A stretch of DNA of 64,000 nt from Thermoplasmata archaeon UBA61 (GCA_002503985.1 DASW01000002.1:124001-188000); one strand, 5' to 3'; positions 33,401 to 40,621 are shown, counted from the first letter of the stretch. Translations and numbers: made by a program. Notes: generated from the letters alone by a model not told the origin.

Positions 33401-34551
33401 TCAAGGAGACGGGCCTGCCTAAGGGTACCGACTGGTACGGGGAGACCTACAACTCCTCCACCGGCTACGATTCCAATGGTACGACCAAGGGTTCCGAGAA
33501 CAACGTCTCCGGCCTGATCGCAAGCACCTACACCTGGTGGGCCTACACGTGGGGCTCGGCGGAGAACCAGTACGCGGGCATACCGTACCAGGCGACCGTC
33601 ACGCTCAGCGCGAACGCCACGGTGGACGTCACGTTCGTGGCCGTCTATGTCCTAGACGTGCATGCGTTAGGCCTTCCCGCGGGCGCGCGTTGGTCGTTCG
33701 ACGCGACCAGCACGTCCGGCTACAACTACACGGCTTGGAACACAGGTCCGTGGATCAACACGACCACGGCGGCGTTGACGTACGTCTGGGCGGCCGGCTC
33801 TGCCGGTTTTGTGGCGACGCCCGGATCGGGAGTGTTGACCCTCGCCGCGAACACGACCCTGACCCTAACGTTCCAGGCGGCGACCCTTACCTTCAGTGAG
33901 TCCAACCTTCCGTCGGGAACCCCCTGGACCGTCGCGCTCACCCAAGGAACGAATACAACGACCCTGGGGAGCACCGGCAGTTCGATCGTGTTCACCGCGG
34001 TGGTGGGTGCCTATACGTACAAGGTGAGCGCGAACGGTTACGCAGCGACACCGAGCTCGGGCAGCGGTTCCCTGCCGGCCGACCCGGCCGTGTCGGTGGT
34101 CTTCGCCCTTGCGACCGGGACGCTCAGCGGCACGGTCAGCCCTTCGGGGGCAACCCTCTGGGTGGACGGGACCGAACAGACCCTCAGCTCGGGCGGCACG
34201 TACTCTCTGACGCTCCCCGTCGGGGTGCATTCGATCGAGGCGATGGAGTCCGGCTACGTGACGTACTACAACAACGCGACGCTGACGCTCGGAACGACCA
34301 CGAACCTCAACGTCACGCTGGCGTCCAGCTCGACATCGGCGAGCGGGTTCGCGGGAATCTCCACCATGGGCTGGGTCCTCATCGGGGTCCTTGCGGCCCT
34401 CGCGGCGGTCTTCCTCGTGACGACGATCATCTTCGCTCGGCGCGGTCGACAGCAGCCCCCCGTGGCCCCGTACAGCGCTTCGCCGCCGCCTGCGACCGGT
34501 GCCCCTCCCGCGTGGGAGCAGCCCCCACCCCCGCCTCCGGGAACTAGCTGA
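30424..34551 (+). CDS. Membrane-anchored thermopsin-like protease (peptidase A5), copy 2
   Basis: A 1375-residue relative of the protein at 24596. It has an N-terminal hydrophobic helix (LAVLVTVVLVVSSLGLLSVV), a Ser/Thr/Pro spacer, then the thermopsin region (IQLPYLLESPD, YGIGDFGLKNVSGVINPY, WGVQLNAVLNNVTLFG, YQFWTQNVFEY). A beta-helix-like segment follows near 705-745 (WNTSDSMIANNTF, NNEITGNTF). Four repeats of about 85 residues start FKEQGLPSGAYW (near 902), VKETGLPKGTDW (994), VHALGLPAGARW (1079) and FSESNLPSGTPW (1157). A PEGA-like module (TLSGTVSPSGATLWVDGTEQ, near 1234), a C-terminal helix near 1314-1338 and a Pro-rich cytoplasmic tail complete it. It should act outside the cell in acidic conditions. 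The larger number of stalk repeats places its active domain further from the membrane than copy 1. Confidence 0.85.
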   Translation: MPASRRTLGLAVLVTVVLVVSSLGLLSVVSGTGGSPSATLAASTLTTPSKTASGSAPTTLGSGATAALTHTTPTSGLSAPPTPRNQQVSPGADANSSLATKILSSLAAKGVPLRDIQLPYLLESPDRSLTNGHVNLSYTSSPAPYGIGDFGLKNVSGVINPYRLSTSSVEANFSTDHLSGYSPDLSSPDEWGVQLNAVLNNVTLFGSTGYQFWTQNVFEYSPSLQAIVFVSNIWNFSNSQATLSCNFLYQTNGNNHCPQYYYGQTGYIPATEPFVVQLYLNSSLIDGRDAVYFNYSLTSGLGTSSANYNYAIFNSTMPGANPATTPKPVYVANGFQYNPLGLPDDFEITLGGPGGGSNFDVLESASTYMSLQYWNSTLGEYLTVPTAFNVGGETGETSVGVNAAWAQFGTGTPFPASCVECVSLSNGPSFLYGMWGVGGAGVGGISPRSETDWPSQSAALVYLNPVNAFLFIAEGFVFTGYATTNYSLFQWAPDLSPNTYFLDLPIGNYTAFGTLADYSSYYWEFPITANVAASQTITDFPGPYADPTVGVDTPLWAFNATGVAAISSGTDAYGNEILDNSQYAPIGQIPATSVDASLGNYFYEPWFGLYNDFGFPVFPGILLSGVSGVDVVNAPSFDVAAPGAPSSDLQMANYLGWPTTNDLQMFFWGDDNVNLEGSTVGGWFPATSDFGPSQSFASVVFWNTSDSMIANNTFNVGGMGLFLYGGINNEITGNTFLTATAPISANPYATAGAEFGSIGLVDADFGDAELYGAVASTDCLGVFDDCDLVYNNAFDTLVTAMSPTFDPYTGNAPNQYPYDFSQAWNVQYTPGVTNIVGGNYLGGNYYWDYGYAENPYGILPDIEENWLPYENYQSSAPVFICGIDCYGGDYYPLVNVPLYQITFKEQGLPSGAYWSVDLYVPAPYYFLGDDAYNWSYAPGETNLTESAGTWYYYPYTDDRYFAATPSYGTVTVNQTTGNVVVTVKFVSAYVLTVKETGLPKGTDWYGETYNSSTGYDSNGTTKGSENNVSGLIASTYTWWAYTWGSAENQYAGIPYQATVTLSANATVDVTFVAVYVLDVHALGLPAGARWSFDATSTSGYNYTAWNTGPWINTTTAALTYVWAAGSAGFVATPGSGVLTLAANTTLTLTFQAATLTFSESNLPSGTPWTVALTQGTNTTTLGSTGSSIVFTAVVGAYTYKVSANGYAATPSSGSGSLPADPAVSVVFALATGTLSGTVSPSGATLWVDGTEQTLSSGGTYSLTLPVGVHSIEAMESGYVTYYNNATLTLGTTTNLNVTLASSSTSASGFAGISTMGWVLIGVLAALAAVFLVTTIIFARRGRQQPPVAPYSASPPPATGAPPAWEQPPPPPPGTS

Positions 34552-34579
34552 GCTCGGAACTCCTTCCGAACCCTTTCCC

Positions 34580-34591
34580 CTCCTTCTTTTT
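34580..34591 (+). terminator. T-rich terminator after the second thermopsin gene
   Basis: CCTTCTTTTTC begins about 30 bases after the stop codon. Archaeal RNA polymerase stops at such U-runs without a strict hairpin need; it is the longest T-run in this intergenic region. Confidence 0.4.
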
Positions 34592-34728
34592 CGGGAGCAG
34601 AGAAGATTCCCCCGTCGGGTCGGTGTTTCGTCAACGCGGGAGCTTTCTCGACCGGGTAAGATAGATCGCTCTTTGGAAGCGTCTTCCCCGTCTCGGTGGG
34701 GAATCGAAAAAGCGCCGCCGTTCCGGTA

Positions 34729-34737
34729 ACCATATAC
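34729..34737 (+). promoter_or_regulatory. TATA box of the beta-propeller gene
   Basis: ACCATATAC is a strong AT-rich core about 45 bases before the ATG at 34778, predicting a leader of roughly 18 bases. Confidence 0.55.
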
Positions 34738-34777
34738 AGGCACCCAAGTTGCATGCCGACGGCCTCCGGGGCCACCC

Positions 34778-36112
34778 ATGGATCGCCGACATCGAGGCAT
34801 TGGCCCGGCAGCATCTTCGGTCGTCCTCGGTATCCTGCTGGTAACCCTCTGGGTCCCCGCCTTTGGGTCTAGCTCAGGTCTGAAACAGGACGTGTCCGCC
34901 GGGACGTCTCCCAAGGCAGATCCTGTGCCCAGCTCCAGCGGGGGGTCCGCCGCCGCCGACACCCTTGCGGGGGAACTTGGGACCGAGGTCGCATTGACCC
35001 TGAGGATTGTCGCCAACGTCACGGTCGGTCCCCTGGCGGATTGGGCTACGTACGACAGCGCGAACGGCTACGTCTACGTGCCTAACTCCTACACCGACGT
35101 AAGTGTGATCGAGGGCACCTCCGTGGCAAGCACGGTCGCCGTCGGTACCGACCCGGTCTCAGTGATTTGGGACAGCGGGAACGGTGACGTGTACGTCGTG
35201 AACGAGTACTCTGACAATGTGAGCGTGATCGACGGCATGACCCTGGTTGGGTCGGTGAACGTCGGAAATTCTCCGGAGGGCGGGACCTACGATGATGCGA
35301 ACGGTGACGTCTACGTGTCAAACTACCTGTCGAACAACGTCACCGTCCTCAACGGTAGCCAGGCGGTCGGGTCCGTGAACGTCGGGGTATCTCCCAGTTC
35401 CGCGGTGTACGACAGCGGAAACGGCGACGTGTACGTGTCGAACGACTATTCCGCCAACGTGAGCGTGATCCATGGCACTTCGGTCGTTGCGACCGTCTCC
35501 GTCGGATCCGGACCGCAGGTTGCGACATACGACAGCGGCAACGGCTACGTGTACGTCCCGAACGTCAACACAGGCAACGTGAGCGTGATCGACGGGACGT
35601 CGCTGGTGGGCACGATAGCCGTCGGCGAGTACCCTAGCTTCGCGCTGTTCGACAGTGGGAACGGGGACGTCTACGTGCTGAACGCCGGTTCCAACAACGT
35701 GAGCGTGGTCAACGGCACCCAGTTGGTCGGCTCCGTGAGCGAAGGGAGCTCTCCGGGGTCTGCCGCGTACGACAGCGGCAACGGTTACGTCTACGTCCTG
35801 AACCCGGTCTCCGGCAACGTGAGCGTGGTCAACGGCACCGCCCTCATCGAGACCGTGCCTATCGGCTCCGGGATCCAGAACGCGGCGTACGACGGGGACA
35901 ATGGATACGTGTACGTCCCGAACTTCAACACGGGCAACGTGAGCGTGGTCGGGGTCGTTTCGTCCCCCAGCGGGACCGCTTCACCGGCGGTTCCCGGAGT
36001 GCCGCTGTGGGTGTCCGTGGTGAATGGAGTCCTCGTAGCCCTCGTCGTCGCCGGGGTAGTGGTCTACGTGATGCGTCACCGTCGACGGCCCGCAACCCCC
36101 GACTCCTTCTAG
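34778..36112 (+). CDS. Membrane-anchored YVTN-type beta-propeller surface protein
   Basis: A 444-residue protein with an N-terminal signal helix (SSVVLGILLVTLWVPAF). It then has about eight repeats of some 40 residues of the form YDSGNGYVYVPN-N-NVSVI-GT-V-TV-VG, the YVTN/NHL-like beta-propeller blade. A C-terminal helix (VVNGVLVALVVAGVVVYVM) with an RHRRR tail anchors it to the membrane. Nearly every blade has an NVS sequon, so heavy N-glycosylation is likely. Proteins of this kind occur in archaeal surface layers and may bind partners or polymers. It lies between the second thermopsin and the second dppBC unit. Confidence 0.85.
   Translation: MDRRHRGIGPAASSVVLGILLVTLWVPAFGSSSGLKQDVSAGTSPKADPVPSSSGGSAAADTLAGELGTEVALTLRIVANVTVGPLADWATYDSANGYVYVPNSYTDVSVIEGTSVASTVAVGTDPVSVIWDSGNGDVYVVNEYSDNVSVIDGMTLVGSVNVGNSPEGGTYDDANGDVYVSNYLSNNVTVLNGSQAVGSVNVGVSPSSAVYDSGNGDVYVSNDYSANVSVIHGTSVVATVSVGSGPQVATYDSGNGYVYVPNVNTGNVSVIDGTSLVGTIAVGEYPSFALFDSGNGDVYVLNAGSNNVSVVNGTQLVGSVSEGSSPGSAAYDSGNGYVYVLNPVSGNVSVVNGTALIETVPIGSGIQNAAYDGDNGYVYVPNFNTGNVSVVGVVSSPSGTASPAVPGVPLWVSVVNGVLVALVVAGVVVYVMRHRRRPATPDSF
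35040..35950 (+). repeat. Tandem ~120-base coding repeats (propeller blades)
   Basis: The blade coding units repeat with a period of about 120 bases. Each has a GACAGCGG-AACGG-TACGT core (for YDSGNGYVYV) and an AACGTGAGCGTG core (for NVSV). Conservation at the nucleotide level suggests recent internal duplication or recombination among blades. Confidence 0.75.
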
Positions 36113-36189
36113 GACCCGGCGGCCCAGTGACCGCGGAAGGGACGCATCCCAATGAGGACCGGCCCGCGGAGCGTCAACCCCAGTGAAGG

Positions 36190-36197
36190 GATTAAAA
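36190..36197 (+). promoter_or_regulatory. TATA-like box of the second dppBC operon
   Basis: GATTAAAA lies about 187 bases before GTG 36380, a distance similar to that of copy 1 (about 203), and predicts a leader of about 160 bases. Confidence 0.5.
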
Positions 36198-36219
36198 CAC
36201 GGGTCCCCGTTCCCGTTGT

Positions 36220-36379
36220 CCGGGGGCGAAGCGAGGCATGACCGCGCCCACACGCGGAGGGCTGACCTCAGGCTTCCGCTCGGAGAGGCGGGGGCGTTGC
36301 GCTTGCGATGTGGAACCGAGACTCCGGTGGCAGAGACGGGGTCCTCGGTTACGATGATTCCTGCGCGGAGGACCGCTTC
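36220..36379 (+). promoter_or_regulatory. Long leader of dppB copy 2
   Basis: This is the counterpart of the copy 1 leader. The terminal 35 bases align to it, sharing ATGAT/GTGATG, then TGCGCGGAGG or CGCGCGGAGG upstream of the GTG. The frame is open from 36308, but the residues before 36380 do not match copy 1, so the segment is taken as untranslated. Confidence 0.4.
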
Positions 36380-37543
36380 GTGACCGCTCGGTCGGAGGGG
36401 TCCGTGTCCAGCTCCGGATCGCGCGACGGCTCCCTCGGCCGGTCGCGCGCGCCTCCCGCCCGTGGGTCCCCTCGCCCGGTCCTGTCGGGGGTTGCCCGGT
36501 ACGCCGTGCAACGCCTGTTGCTGATTCCGGCACAGCTCGTGTTCGTCCTCCTGATTCTCTACCTTGTCCTCGACGTCCCCGTTTCTCTCACACAGAACCC
36601 TCCGGAGAGTCTCCTGCGGATCGACCAGGGGTTCTATCAGATGGTGTTCAACCTCTTCACTGGTAACTGGGGGACAGCTTCGTTCGTGAGATACGCGAAC
36701 GGGGGAGGCGGGCCGAACCCGGCGGAGCCGATCCCCTGGAGCTGGATCTTCGCGTACTACATCCCCCCCTCGATTCAGCTGGCGGTGTTCGCGCTCCCGA
36801 TCGCGGCCGTGCTGGCCTACCCCGTGAGCCTCCTGGCCGGCTGGAGCCGTCGGCCGGGCGTGGACGCCCCCGCCCGGTTCGTGACCCTGACCGGCGCCCT
36901 GCTCCCGGTCTTCGTAGTGGGGACCCTGGTGCTGAACGCGCTCTTCCTCGGTTACCTGGGGTACTTCCAGGACGTCCCATCTCAGGGGCTGCTACCGGCC
37001 GATTTCTGGTTCTTCAATCACGGAGGCTACCCCTCCTGGATCCTCTACCAGTTCGCGACGCAGCCAACAGGGTTCCCGCTGGTCGACGCGCTCATCAATC
37101 ATGCGTGGACCGTCGCGGCGATCTCGTTCACGAAGACGCTCATCCAAGCCTCGGTCGTCGCGGTCGCGTACGTGGCAATCTTCTTCCGGCACGCCCGTTC
37201 GATCGCGCGGTCGGTTCGGGAGGAGGCGTACATAGTCGGGGCCCGGTCGCGGGGGATCTCCGAGCGCACCCTCCTCTGGCGGCACGCCGCCCGGGCGGTG
37301 GCTCCTTCGTTCCTGCTGGTCTTCGCCCTGACGATTCCCGAGTACCTCGGCGTTCAGTTCGCCGTGGAGGTGGCGTTCGTCGATCCCGGATTCGGGTATC
37401 TGATCTTTGCTAGCCTGACGGGGGGGGTCCTGTCCCCCCTCGTGCCCTTGGTCTTCCTGATGGCGATCGTGGTCCTGGTCTGGGCCCTCGTCGTCGACCT
37501 CATCGCGATACGGCTGGATCCTCACGGGGTGGCGGGTCGATGA
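36380..37543 (+). CDS. Oligopeptide ABC transporter permease, DppB-like, copy 2
   Basis: A 387-residue paralogue of the protein at 28120. The first helix is LLLIPAQLVFVLLILYLVLDV, followed by an outside segment with a small insertion (YANGGGGPNPAEPIPW) absent from copy 1. The EAA loop YIVGARSRGISERTLLWRHA is identical to copy 1. The GTG at 36380 matches the copy 1 start and has GCGGAGG upstream; an earlier in-frame ATG at 36308 would add non-homologous sequence. It overlaps dppC copy 2 by four bases. Copies may differ in peptide preference because the outside regions differ most. Confidence 0.87.
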   Translation: MTARSEGSVSSSGSRDGSLGRSRAPPARGSPRPVLSGVARYAVQRLLLIPAQLVFVLLILYLVLDVPVSLTQNPPESLLRIDQGFYQMVFNLFTGNWGTASFVRYANGGGGPNPAEPIPWSWIFAYYIPPSIQLAVFALPIAAVLAYPVSLLAGWSRRPGVDAPARFVTLTGALLPVFVVGTLVLNALFLGYLGYFQDVPSQGLLPADFWFFNHGGYPSWILYQFATQPTGFPLVDALINHAWTVAAISFTKTLIQASVVAVAYVAIFFRHARSIARSVREEAYIVGARSRGISERTLLWRHAARAVAPSFLLVFALTIPEYLGVQFAVEVAFVDPGFGYLIFASLTGGVLSPLVPLVFLMAIVVLVWALVVDLIAIRLDPHGVAGR

Positions 37544-38583
37544 CCGAAGGCACAGCCCCTCGCCCCGCCGAACCTCCGTCAGCCCTACCGCGGCCCTCCG
37601 TCCGAGAGCGATGGGCGCGCCGTCCGCCCGGCCTCAGTTTCCTAGTCGGTGTCGGAATGCTCGCCGTCTACCTGGTCGCCGCCCTCAGCGCTCTGGTCGT
37701 TTTTCGGAGCTCGCTCGACCAGCTCCCCTCAACCGTCGCGTGGGTGCCCCTGGAGAATCCCATCGGCCCCTCCGCGGTCCACCCGTTCGGAGTGATGGCC
37801 GGGTTCGGCACGGACCTCTTTCGGGCTGTCTGGCAGGCCACGCCCTGGGACCTCGGCATCGTCGCGGGCATCCTGGGGATCGACGTGTTCTTGGGCTTCT
37901 TCCTCGGAGCGATCGCCGGCCTCGACGAAGGCGGTCTCGTCGACGCGCTCATCACGTTCGTCGGCGACTCGCTGGGGTCCATCCCCACGTTCGTCCTGGC
38001 CGTCGTCGTGTTCGCCGGCCTGCTGACCGTGGCGCCGCAGACCGTCGGCCTTCCGGTGTTCGTCGCGGTCTTCGGCATAATTCTCTGGCCGACCATGGCC
38101 CGCACCGTGCGGGAGCGGGCGCGCATCATCGCGCACCAGCCGTATGTCGAGGGGGCGCGCGCCTCGGGGGCATCTTCTCTCCGTATCCTGGTCCGCCATG
38201 TCATGCCCAACTCGCTCGGCCCGGTGCTGGCGCAGATACCGCTCGACGTGGCGCCGGTGTTCTTCGTACTCTCCGCCTTTCCTTGGTACTACAATTGCCA
38301 GTTGCCCGGAGGCCCCCATGTTCCCGTTCCCCCCGGACATCTTGCCCCTCCGCCGACCCCCTACCTCGTCCCGGTCCTCCCGTACTTCTCACCCCTCCCT
38401 TCCAATGCGTTCCCGGAGTGGGGTTTTCTCCTCGGGTTCGGGACGTGCGAGGGGTTCAGCTTCCCGGGGGGGTTCAACTACTGGTGGATGTACCTGTTCC
38501 CGCTGCTCGCCATCGTGGGCCTAGGGGTGGCGATCGGTCTTGTCTGCGACGGGATCGAGCGGTGGCGCCACTTTGACCGATAG
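37540..38583 (+). CDS. Oligopeptide ABC transporter permease, DppC-like, copy 2
   Basis: A 347-residue paralogue of the protein at 29250, with the same N-terminal RERWARRPPGL segment and EAA loop (YVEGARASGASSLRILVRH). It shares the long outside loop, here five residues longer (PHVPVPPGHLAPPPTPYL), and its two cysteines (NCQLPGG, GTCEGFS). The C-terminus VCDGIERWRHFDR is nearly identical to copy 1. It forms the second permease pair with the upstream overlapping gene. As with copy 1, no ATPase or binding protein gene is adjacent. Confidence 0.87.
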   Translation: MTEGTAPRPAEPPSALPRPSVRERWARRPPGLSFLVGVGMLAVYLVAALSALVVFRSSLDQLPSTVAWVPLENPIGPSAVHPFGVMAGFGTDLFRAVWQATPWDLGIVAGILGIDVFLGFFLGAIAGLDEGGLVDALITFVGDSLGSIPTFVLAVVVFAGLLTVAPQTVGLPVFVAVFGIILWPTMARTVRERARIIAHQPYVEGARASGASSLRILVRHVMPNSLGPVLAQIPLDVAPVFFVLSAFPWYYNCQLPGGPHVPVPPGHLAPPPTPYLVPVLPYFSPLPSNAFPEWGFLLGFGTCEGFSFPGGFNYWWMYLFPLLAIVGLGVAIGLVCDGIERWRHFDR

Positions 38584-38670
38584 TCGTTCCGAACGGAGAC
38601 ATTGCGGGTTCTGGCCTCGGTCCGGCCCGATTGGCGGTGTTTCCACGGACTCCGACCGGACTCGCGGAAA

Positions 38671-38744
38671 TGGACTGGTCGGGATTTGAACCCGAGGCCT
38701 CCGGTTTGCAAAACCGGCGATCTTCCGAGCTGATCTACCAGCCC
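38671..38744 (-). tRNA. tRNA-Ala(TGC)
   Basis: The 74-base cloverleaf on the minus strand has acceptor GGGCTGG paired with CCAGTCC including the G3-U70 pair that identifies alanine tRNAs. D arm is GATC...GATC, anticodon stem CCGGT/ACCGG with loop TTTGCAA (anticodon TGC), T arm TCGGG-TTCAAAT-CCCGA and discriminator A. There is no intron and no encoded CCA. A TATA box lies about 32 bases upstream. Confidence 0.96.
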
Positions 38745-38772
38745 ATCCCGGGCGACAGGGAGCGGCCGGTGT

Positions 38773-38779
38773 CTTATCC
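38773..38779 (-). promoter_or_regulatory. TATA box of tRNA-Ala, overlapping the Nudix stop codon
   Basis: The minus strand reads CCGAAAGGATAAGACACC, BRE-like CCGAAA plus TATA-like GGATAAG, about 32 bases before the tRNA. The TAA inside it is the stop codon of the Nudix fusion gene. Confidence 0.6.
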
Positions 38780-39490
38780 TTTCGGAGGAGCGGCCGTTAC
38801 GGATTCCCAGACTCGGTCGAGCTTCGGGACAGTCGGTCGTCGTCGGATCTCGGTCGGGTCGACCCACTCGGCGCGGTTGTGCTCCCAATCGAGGCGGATC
38901 TCCGTGCGTCGGACCCGGAACCGGAACGGATGCACGACGAACACCCGAGGCCCGTCCCGGGCGAGCACCGGCGCCCCTTGAACCCTGAGCTCGAGGTCCT
39001 CGGCGCCGAGGCCGGTCTCTTCGAGGATCTCTCGGTACGCCTGCTCGGTCGGGGTCGAGGCTTCGAGGAACCCCGAGACCCCTGCCCAGTGACCCCGGAA
39101 CGACCCCACCTTCGCGGACCGTTCGAGAAGGAGGATCCGACCGTCGTCCCGTTCGAGGAACGAGGTGACCACCCCGACCTCCTCTACCCCGTCGATCCGG
39201 AACCGCCCCAGGGTTCCATTGACTTCCACGGTCTCCCCTTCCCGAAGGACGTCGGGGTCGACCCGTGCGACCGTCGGGACCTCCGCTATGTGTGCGGACT
39301 TTGCCGGGACCCCGTGCAGGACGATTGCCACGACACCGGACGGGAGCGGATGGTCGGGTGGCCACCATAGCGCCGGGAACGCAAGGACCTCGGGAGCAGG
39401 TCGCTCCGACCTCCAACGGAGCGGGTCCCCGACGAGGTGGACCGACCCGGTCGCCCGACCGGGAGCGATACCGATCGCGGGCAGCGTCAT
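38774..39490 (-). CDS. Swivelling-domain-like plus Nudix fusion protein
   Basis: A 238-residue protein of two parts. Residues 1-105 resemble a PEP-utilising-type mobile (phosphohistidine swivelling) domain: GIAPGRATGSVHLVGD at the start, GVVAIVLHG, then AKSAHIAEVPTVARVD and LREGETVEVNGTLGRFRI. Residues 108-238 are a Nudix hydrolase domain with REILEETGLG as the Nudix-box core; the preceding GFLEASTPTEQAY is one residue short and lacks the first metal-binding Glu position of the standard box. Nudix enzymes cleave nucleoside diphosphate-linked compounds; the role of the first domain is unknown. Start ATG at 39490 fits a TATA-like box 33 bases upstream. Divergent from the luciferase-like gene. 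Confidence 0.68.
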   Translation of the reverse strand: MTLPAIGIAPGRATGSVHLVGDPLRWRSERPAPEVLAFPALWWPPDHPLPSGVVAIVLHGVPAKSAHIAEVPTVARVDPDVLREGETVEVNGTLGRFRIDGVEEVGVVTSFLERDDGRILLLERSAKVGSFRGHWAGVSGFLEASTPTEQAYREILEETGLGAEDLELRVQGAPVLARDGPRVFVVHPFRFRVRRTEIRLDWEHNRAEWVDPTEIRRRPTVPKLDRVWESVTAAPPKG

Positions 39491-39518
39491 CGTCCGACGA
39501 ATGCCGGTCTCGCTCTTC

Positions 39519-39527
39519 GTATTATGG
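39519..39527. promoter_or_regulatory. Shared AT-rich promoter core between divergent genes
   Basis: CGTATTATGG is the only AT-rich core between the Nudix fusion (ATG 39490, 33 bases away on the minus strand) and the luciferase-like gene (GTG 39582, about 59 bases away on the plus strand). It can be read as a TATA-like element in either direction. Confidence 0.4.
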
Positions 39528-39581
39528 GAGCCGAGAACCGACCGCGACAAACGCCTTCTACTCGGGGTCCGTCGGCGCGCT

Positions 39582-40589
39582 GTGCGGCTCAGCGCCTTCA
39601 CGGTCGTCGACGAATACCCCTCCGACGCTCCGACCGACCGTCTCCTCGAGGTTGTCCGTCTCGCCGAAGCGGCCGAGGACGGCGGGCTTTCGGCGCTGTG
39701 GGTCGCAGAGCACCACTTTCACTCAGGAGGTGTTTCTCCCTCCCCTCCGGTCCTCCTGGCGGCCCTCGGGGCCCGTACCCGTCGCCTGCGCCTCGGCGCG
39801 CTCGTGAGCGTCCTCCCGTTCCACCGTCCGGTCGAGCTCGCGGAACAGTACGCCATGGTCGACCGGCTCCTCGAAGGTCGTCTGAACCTCGGGGTCGGCA
39901 GTGGCTACATCCCTCTCGAGCTCGAAGGGTTCGGGGTCGACCCCGCGGAGAAACGGGCGCTCTTCGACCGCGCGCTCGAGACGATGCTCGCGGCCTTCGA
40001 GGGAAAGGAGGTCCGCGCCGATGGGCCGCATGCGGCGCCGGTGCGGATCAACGTTCGTCCGGTGCAATGCCCACATCCCCCACTCTGGATCGCGGTCCAG
40101 CGTCGTGAGGCGATCCCCTTCGTCGCCCGCCGGGGAGCCTCGCTCGCGCTCGTACCGTACGCGACCCTTTCGAACCTGGACGAACTCGCCGACGAGGTCC
40201 GGGAGTACCGAAGCCACCTTCCTGCCGGAGCTCATGGGGAGGTTGCGGCCGTGTTGCATCTCTACGCAGGTCCGCGCCCCGAGCGGGCCCGTCAAGCCCT
40301 CCAACAGTACCTCGAAAGCCGGCTCGCGACGCAGAGCGCGTTCTATCAGGAGAAGGTTCGTCGGGACCCGTCGCACGCCAACGCCGCAGCGATCGAGCGG
40401 AGCGGCTGGGCGATCTTCGGCGCTCCGGGAGAGGTCGCCGAACGGTTGCACGCGTTTCGCGCCACGGGCGTGGACGAGGTCCTCGGCATCTTCGACTTCG
40501 GAGGCCTCCCGATCGACGAGGTCGAACGGTCCGTTCGGGCTCTCGGGGCCGCGTTCGTCCCGAGCCGGCCCGCGGCCGAACCGACTTAA
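39582..40589 (+). CDS. Luciferase-like (LLM) flavin-dependent oxidoreductase
   Basis: About 335 residues from GTG 39582. The TIM-barrel signature blocks of bacterial luciferase-like enzymes are VRLSAFTVVDEYP at the N-terminus, AEDGGLSALWVAEHHF, RLGALVSVLPFHRPVELAEQ, RLNLGVGSGY and, near the end, FGAPGEVAERLHAF. These proteins bind FMN or F420 and act on small substrates; the cofactor cannot be decided here. The frame is open to an ATG at 39501, but the extra 27 residues do not resemble the family, so the GTG is preferred. The metallo-hydrolase gene follows after 32 bases. Confidence 0.85.
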   Translation: MRLSAFTVVDEYPSDAPTDRLLEVVRLAEAAEDGGLSALWVAEHHFHSGGVSPSPPVLLAALGARTRRLRLGALVSVLPFHRPVELAEQYAMVDRLLEGRLNLGVGSGYIPLELEGFGVDPAEKRALFDRALETMLAAFEGKEVRADGPHAAPVRINVRPVQCPHPPLWIAVQRREAIPFVARRGASLALVPYATLSNLDELADEVREYRSHLPAGAHGEVAAVLHLYAGPRPERARQALQQYLESRLATQSAFYQEKVRRDPSHANAAAIERSGWAIFGAPGEVAERLHAFRATGVDEVLGIFDFGGLPIDEVERSVRALGAAFVPSRPAAEPT

Positions 40590-40621
40590 CCGACCCGACC
40601 TTCGCCTCCGCGAGAGAACCC

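Larger units (their letters stand above)
36345..38583 (+). repeat. Duplicated dppBC unit, copy 2 (copy 1 at 28085-30278)
   Basis: Same order, overlap and orientation as copy 1. The stretch 36780-37080 is nearly identical in DNA to 28490-28790, whereas flanking coding sequence differs at many synonymous sites. This pattern fits an old tandem duplication with later local gene conversion. Confidence 0.8.

Noticed and set aside
36308..36379. An upstream ATG start for dppB copy 2
   Set aside because: The extra residues do not match copy 1, while the GTG at 36380 is aligned with the copy 1 start and has the shared GCGGAGG site.
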